From an uncultured Bacteroidaceae bacterium (GTDB taxonomy: Bacteria > Bacteroidota > Bacteroidia > Bacteroidales > Bacteroidaceae): DNA of 10,450 nucleotides. The notes under the pieces were generated by a model. The model was not told the origin of the DNA. It searched no databases and was given only the letters and a program-made list of their open reading frames with translations. The stretch covers positions 1 through 10,450 of the forward strand of contig CAJGDX010000077.1 of assembly GCA_904502185.1 (NCBI GenBank), written 5' to 3'. A program made the translations under genes and the position numbers. Positions 8,001 to 10,450 of the stretch are shown here, in pieces. Numbering within the stretch: the first letter of the stretch is position 1; every line of letters begins with the position of its first letter.

Positions 8001-9118
8001 CATTTTCCATTGAGCGACTGAACACGGCTACTCTTGACATCGACCCACGGAGTACGATAGAAAGCAGTGTCGGCGCGCATCTCATCGATGCCTGAATATG
8101 GGATATATGTAGCATGTCCCTTCTCTTTGTTTACGGCAAATATCTTCTCATCCTCCCAGCAAGGAGCCTCTATTGAAGGCTTTTCAACCACCACAAAGCG
8201 GAACCAGCTCTCTTTGCCGGCATCACCTTTGGCAATTTTCTTCAAACGACCATCCTTTGCGCCATAAACAAAATCGCTCTTGGCAGGATTGGCCGAAGCA
8301 ATCTGATAAACACCCTGTTCGCCCTCTACGGGATAAAAGAGGAATTTTGCATTGTTCCAAACACCGGGCTCGGCAGGCCATTGCAACAGATAGTCGATAG
8401 AGGCATTGCCGCCACCATCATCGAAATTCTGGGAATAGAAGGCACCGCCAACGGTGCGAACATTCTCGTCAATCATATTGATACCCCAATATTGACCACG
8501 ATTCAGTTCATCGCGTTTCTCCAGCACTATCGGTGCATTGTTGTTGCCATTGTCGCCATTGCCCAATACCATTGTTTCGTCGGTTGCAGAAACAATCTGA
8601 TAGATAAGACCTGCATCAAAGCCCGAAACTTCACTCTTAACAATTTCGAAGTGCGCAGCCTTGTCATTTTTCAGAGCTGCCTTTGAAACAAGCACAAGCG
8701 CATCGCGACTAACAGCCTTTATCGCCATTTCGGGACGGTTGGCAGCAACAAGCAGGTAAGCATTGCCGGCAACAGGCTCCAGTTTCCACAACTGCGACTC
8801 GTCGCTACCGTTATTCTCGGTAATCTCAATCTTGTCGGCACTTGTTGCATGTATCGAAAGATTGTCAAAGGGATTTATGAAACGATAGCTGCCCGAAAGG
8901 TCGGCAACGTTCCACAGAGACGATGCGCCACACTTATCAGTACTTTGCAGTTGCACAGCAGTTCCATTCTCGGCCTTTGCAAAGCTCATCACCGCACCGG
9001 GATACTTCTTGGAACGTATCATATACAACCCACCCTTTTCAATGGTTATTTCTGCCGACACGGGCATAGCAATAGCCACAGAGAGGACAAAAGTCAAAAA
9101 GGATATAAACTTTCTCAT
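5018..9118 (-). CDS. Secreted GH2 beta-galactosidase with N-terminal ricin-like modules
   Basis: A 1366-residue enzyme of glycoside hydrolase family 2, LacZ-type. The ATG at 9118 is chosen over an in-frame one at 9163 because it opens directly into a signal peptide (MRKFISFLTFVLSVAIAMPVSA, cleavage after Ala22, no lipobox), so the product is periplasmic or secreted. Residues about 23-315 look like two ricin-B/CBM13-like beta-trefoils, with QxW motifs QLW (109-111) and QYW (209-211). Then follow the GH2 sugar-binding domain (about 315-545, ending DGSYLECQDMFRMSGIFRDV), an Ig-like domain (about 550-675), the TIM barrel (about 675-965), a DUF4981-like domain and a Bgal_small_N C-terminal domain (about 1095-1366). 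The acid/base is Glu795 in SLGNEAGHG and the nucleophile Glu863 in FICEYAHAMGN; MFKGVNRHD and WDWVDQ are also intact. It probably cleaves terminal beta-galactosides from host or plant glycans; the exact substrate is unknown. No SusC/SusD pair is in view. It lies 69 bp downstream of nadC. Confidence 0.93.
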   Translation of the reverse strand: MRKFISFLTFVLSVAIAMPVSAEITIEKGGLYMIRSKKYPGAVMSFAKAENGTAVQLQSTDKCGASSLWNVADLSGSYRFINPFDNLSIHATSADKIEITENNGSDESQLWKLEPVAGNAYLLVAANRPEMAIKAVSRDALVLVSKAALKNDKAAHFEIVKSEVSGFDAGLIYQIVSATDETMVLGNGDNGNNNAPIVLEKRDELNRGQYWGINMIDENVRTVGGAFYSQNFDDGGGNASIDYLLQWPAEPGVWNNAKFLFYPVEGEQGVYQIASANPAKSDFVYGAKDGRLKKIAKGDAGKESWFRFVVVEKPSIEAPCWEDEKIFAVNKEKGHATYIPYSGIDEMRADTAFYRTPWVDVKSSRVQSLNGKWKFNLVPEPSKRPTDFYKEDFDVSGWDEIPVPSNWEMHGYDRPIYCNVEYPHSNTPPFIKARPGFNDGGKNYGINPVGSYVHTFTVPENWDGNRTFIHFGGIYSAAIVYLNGEYVGYTQGANNVAEFDLTKYLRKGNNRLAVQVFRWSDGSYLECQDMFRMSGIFRDVYLYNVPKVSVRDHYLTTPGLQAEPSDADSSVELNVALEVDNRDRMNKVAKYFVVNVYNPAGKLVGATEFGTGFDANDTLKTLNVKVPIREKIQRWSAEQPNLYKVEIEQRDGISSDGKREMAFSTYYGFRHIEIKNSQIFVNGQRVMFKGVNRHDSHPLYGRAVPTESMLQDVLLMKRNNINTIRTSHYPNAARMYSMFDYYGLYCMDEADLEDHANQSISSMPSWIPSFVDRIDRMVLRDRNHPSVIFWSLGNEAGHGSNFKYCYEAAKRLDNRPVHYEGTRGGGRPFGGGDYSDMYSKMYPGMAWMRENTSNLDKPMFICEYAHAMGNAIGNLAEYWEMIEASNATAGGCIWDWVDQAIYDPAEIKAGTYEGRLHTGYDYPGPHQGNFCSNGIVTATREETPKLKEVKAVYDYVDIKLVSLDREYGYATVEIRNKYNFTNLSEFDLHTVTLKNGRPQKGRTIHLPDVEPGKSVTLDLKYNKANLNNDELALNIQFIRRKPTRWCEAGHEETAAQFVLVERQWGEFADDSSVYSSVTKLPAGTMTAVEKSKELILRNIGDAVVVGNSKICVKFNAEDGSVKFLKIGGREFINEASFVYDNHRWIENDRYGYTDAGNDDNAEIMYANVKDGSVKIMVKRGGKLCSTAVTYTVYANGKMDVETEFTPHRADLRRAGLLSYINPEYSNVDYYAYGPLENHNDRMSGVMLGRYSTTVDEMTGHYVKPQSSGNREGLRELTLTNAKGVGLKIRVLAGDCSFSALRYTDASLMKARHLWEAEKSPYTVLHLDAVLRGVGNASCGYDVDTLEKYRVTNEPVKYKFRISYVNL

Positions 9119-9135
9119 AATTACCGTATTAAGAA

Positions 9136-9172
9136 AATAGGGGCCGCCGAAGAAAAACAGCAAGCCCCTATT
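9136..9172 (-). terminator. Hairpin between nadC and the GH2 gene (terminator or leader structure)
   Basis: On the minus strand AATAGGGGC (9172-9164) pairs perfectly with GCCCCTATT (9144-9136), 9 bp. Inside it GCTG and CGGC can pair around a U-rich loop. The sequence after the stem is TTCTTAA, giving TATTTTCTT overall, which fits an intrinsic terminator 15 bp after the nadC stop. Its far end is only 17 bp before the GH2 ATG at 9118, and no TAnnTTTG box is found in between. GH2 expression may therefore rely on read-through, or the hairpin may sit in the GH2 mRNA leader. Confidence 0.75.
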
Positions 9173-9187
9173 GTATTGATTTATTTA

Positions 9188-10039
9188 CTATTTAACAGCC
9201 TTAAAACTCATATCGAGCCCCTTCACAGAGTGTGTAAGAGCACCAACAGAGATGAAATCCACACCACAAAGAGCGTAGTCGCGCAGTGTGTCGAATGTTA
9301 TACCGCCCGACGACTCTGTCTCGTAGCGTCCTGCAACCATTTCAACAGCCTTGCGTGTAGCCTCGGTGTCGAAATTGTCGAACATGATACGGTCGACTCC
9401 ACCAAGGTCGAGCACCTGCTGCAATTCGTCGAAGGTGCGAACCTCAATCTCAATTTTCAGATCCTTGCCCTTAGCCTTGCAATACTCCTTGGCACGGGTG
9501 ATAGCCTGCTCAATGCCACCGGCAAAGTCAACATGGTTGTCCTTGAGAAGTATCATATCGAAAAGACCGATTCTGTGGTTGACACCACCACCAATCTTCA
9601 CAGCCTCTTTCTCCATTATGCGCATACCGGGAGTAGTCTTGCGTGTATCGAGTACGCGGGTATTTGTACCCTCAAGCTGCTTCACATATTTGCGGGTCAT
9701 TGTAGCGATGCCGCTCATGCGCTGCATAACGTTGAGCATCAGACGCTCAGTCTGCAACAGCGAACGAACCTTACCCGAAACGCGCATGGCAATATCGCCC
9801 TTCTTCACCTCGGCTCCATCCTCCATAAGCACCTCAACCTGAAGCTCTTTGTCGAAATGTGCAAAGATGCGTTTAGCCATTTCCACGCCGGCAAGTACAC
9901 CCTCTTCTTTGATTATCAATATATTTTCGCCCATCGCATCCTCGGGGATTGACGACAAGGTAGTGTGGTCACCATCGCCAATATCCTCGGCGAACGAAAG
10001 CTCGATAAGTTTCTCTATCAATTCTTCTTTTACGTCCAT
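9188..10039 (-). CDS. nadC: Nicotinate-nucleotide pyrophosphorylase (quinolinate phosphoribosyltransferase, carboxylating)
   Basis: A 283-residue cytosolic enzyme that turns quinolinate and PRPP into nicotinate mononucleotide, CO2 and pyrophosphate in de novo NAD synthesis. Length is normal for the family. Signatures: AEDIGDGDHTT (17-27), TERLMLNVMQRMSGIAT (97-113), DTRKTTPGMR (131-140) with the substrate-binding Arg/Lys, GGGVNHRIGL (150-159), LLKDNH (164-169), IEIEVRT (196-202), DRIMFDNF (216-223), ESSGGI (242-247) and ISVGALTHS (263-271). The frame stays open upstream to about 10267, but that extension is AT-rich and runs into the repeat array. The family begins near the ATG at 10039 (MDVKEELIEKLIELSFAEDIG). 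It is followed after 69 bp by the GH2 gene; no functional link is evident. nadA and nadB are not in view. Confidence 0.97.
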   Translation of the reverse strand: MDVKEELIEKLIELSFAEDIGDGDHTTLSSIPEDAMGENILIIKEEGVLAGVEMAKRIFAHFDKELQVEVLMEDGAEVKKGDIAMRVSGKVRSLLQTERLMLNVMQRMSGIATMTRKYVKQLEGTNTRVLDTRKTTPGMRIMEKEAVKIGGGVNHRIGLFDMILLKDNHVDFAGGIEQAITRAKEYCKAKGKDLKIEIEVRTFDELQQVLDLGGVDRIMFDNFDTEATRKAVEMVAGRYETESSGGITFDTLRDYALCGVDFISVGALTHSVKGLDMSFKAVK

Positions 10040-10062
10040 AATAGTTCTGTTGTTTATTTCTT

Positions 10063-10071
10063 GCGAAGATA
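10063..10071 (-). promoter_or_regulatory. Possible -7 box of the nadC promoter
   Basis: On the minus strand TATCTTCGC (10071-10063) resembles the Bacteroidetes TAnnTTTG box with one mismatch, 23 bp before the nadC start. I see no good TTTG 19-21 bp upstream, only an AT-rich stretch, so this is a weak candidate. Confidence 0.3.
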
Positions 10072-10239
10072 AGCAGAAAAAACGAATTATTATAATAAGA
10101 GAGTGTTTAAATTTTGTTGAAAATAAGAAGTTGTTTAAATTTATGTCCTTGAAATTTTTATAGAACTTTTTTAGAGTATTTTTTTCATTTTTTAAGGGCG
10201 CACAGCGGGCTATGTAACTGCGAAAAAGGGAAAAACAGA

Positions 10240-10450
10240 CAACAAAGCCACGAGTAAGCGAGAGCAAAGAAAGTTTACTTGCTTTGCCGAGCGGGAGTGG
10301 GTTCGTGCAACAAAGCCACGAGTAAGCGAGAGCAAAGAAAGTTTACTTGCTTTGCCGAGCGAGAGTGGGTTCGTGCAACAAAGCCACGAGTAAGCGAGAG
10401 CAAAGAAAGTTTACTTGCTTTGCCGAGCGGGAGTGGGTTCGTGCAACAAA
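10240..10450. repeat. 68-bp tandem repeat array, continuing beyond the window
   Basis: Three complete units (10240-10307, 10308-10375, 10376-10443) and the first 7 bases of a fourth. The units begin CAACAAAGCCACGAG and end GGGTTCGTG. They are identical except for one base in the second (CCGAGCGAGAG against CCGAGCGGGAG). There are no unique spacers. Each unit contains two nested inverted pairs: CACGA with TCGTG near the ends (10249-10253 and 10303-10307 in unit 1) and GCAAAG with CTTTGC inside (10264-10269 and 10282-10287, 12-nt loop), so each can form a stem-loop. The period is not a multiple of three, so a translated in-frame amino-acid repeat is unlikely. Near-identity points to recent expansion. 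Function unknown; the right end is not seen. Confidence 0.95.

Noticed and set aside
9119..9163. Upstream in-frame ATG for the GH2 gene
   Set aside because: It would put 15 residues before a clean signal peptide and begin inside the hairpin; the ATG at 9118 fits secretion.
8849..9952. 367-codon open frame on the plus strand across the GH2 start and nadC
   Set aside because: It is antisense to two well-supported genes and shows no domain of its own.
10040..10267. In-frame N-terminal extension of NadC by 76 residues
   Set aside because: The NadC family starts at about the ATG at 10039; the extension is low-complexity and begins inside the tandem repeat.
10240..10450. CRISPR array
   Set aside because: The units are contiguous 68-bp copies with no variable spacers, and no cas genes are present.

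Overview
The window reads as chromosomal DNA of a Bacteroidales bacterium (Bacteroides/Prevotella/Muribaculaceae-like; genus not resolvable from this stretch). The grounds are a BspA-type leucine-rich-repeat protein, a DUF4270 lipoprotein next to a one-domain GT5 glycogen-synthase-like protein, a secreted multidomain GH2 beta-galactosidase, and Bacteroidetes-type promoters (TTTG, about 20 bp, TAnnTTTG). The layout is mostly housekeeping. I see no phage, insertion sequence, CRISPR array, tRNA or rRNA.

Layout. 1-564 (+) is the C-terminal end of a BspA-like LRR surface protein, followed by a strong hairpin. 620-1105 holds no convincing gene and lies between the terminators of two converging genes; its GC-richer core (774-878) can be closed by a 7-bp stem. 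1165-3399 (-) is a two-gene operon: the GT5-like gene, then 6 bp later the DUF4270 lipoprotein gene, driven by a near-ideal Bacteroidetes promoter at 3428-3460 and ended by a hairpin plus U-run at 1106-1141. Divergently, 3722-4936 (+) is a panC-panD operon. PanD makes beta-alanine from aspartate and PanC joins it to pantoate to give pantothenate. panD and the next minus-strand gene converge on a perfect 23-bp inverted repeat that can end both transcripts.

5018-9118 (-) encodes a secreted 1366-residue GH2 beta-galactosidase with two ricin-like modules in front of a complete LacZ-type core. 9188-10039 (-) is nadC (NAD biosynthesis), 69 bp upstream of the GH2 gene. A terminator-like hairpin fills most of that gap and leaves little room for a separate GH2 promoter. 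The right edge is a 68-bp tandem repeat, three units plus the start of a fourth, running out of the window.

No clearly new multi-gene system is visible. The items most worth a second look are the 68-bp tandem repeat, the hairpin controlling the nadC-GH2 junction, the one-domain GT5 protein lacking the usual GT5 glycine motif and paired with a DUF4270 lipoprotein, the ricin-GH2 architecture, and the unexplained island at 620-1105.
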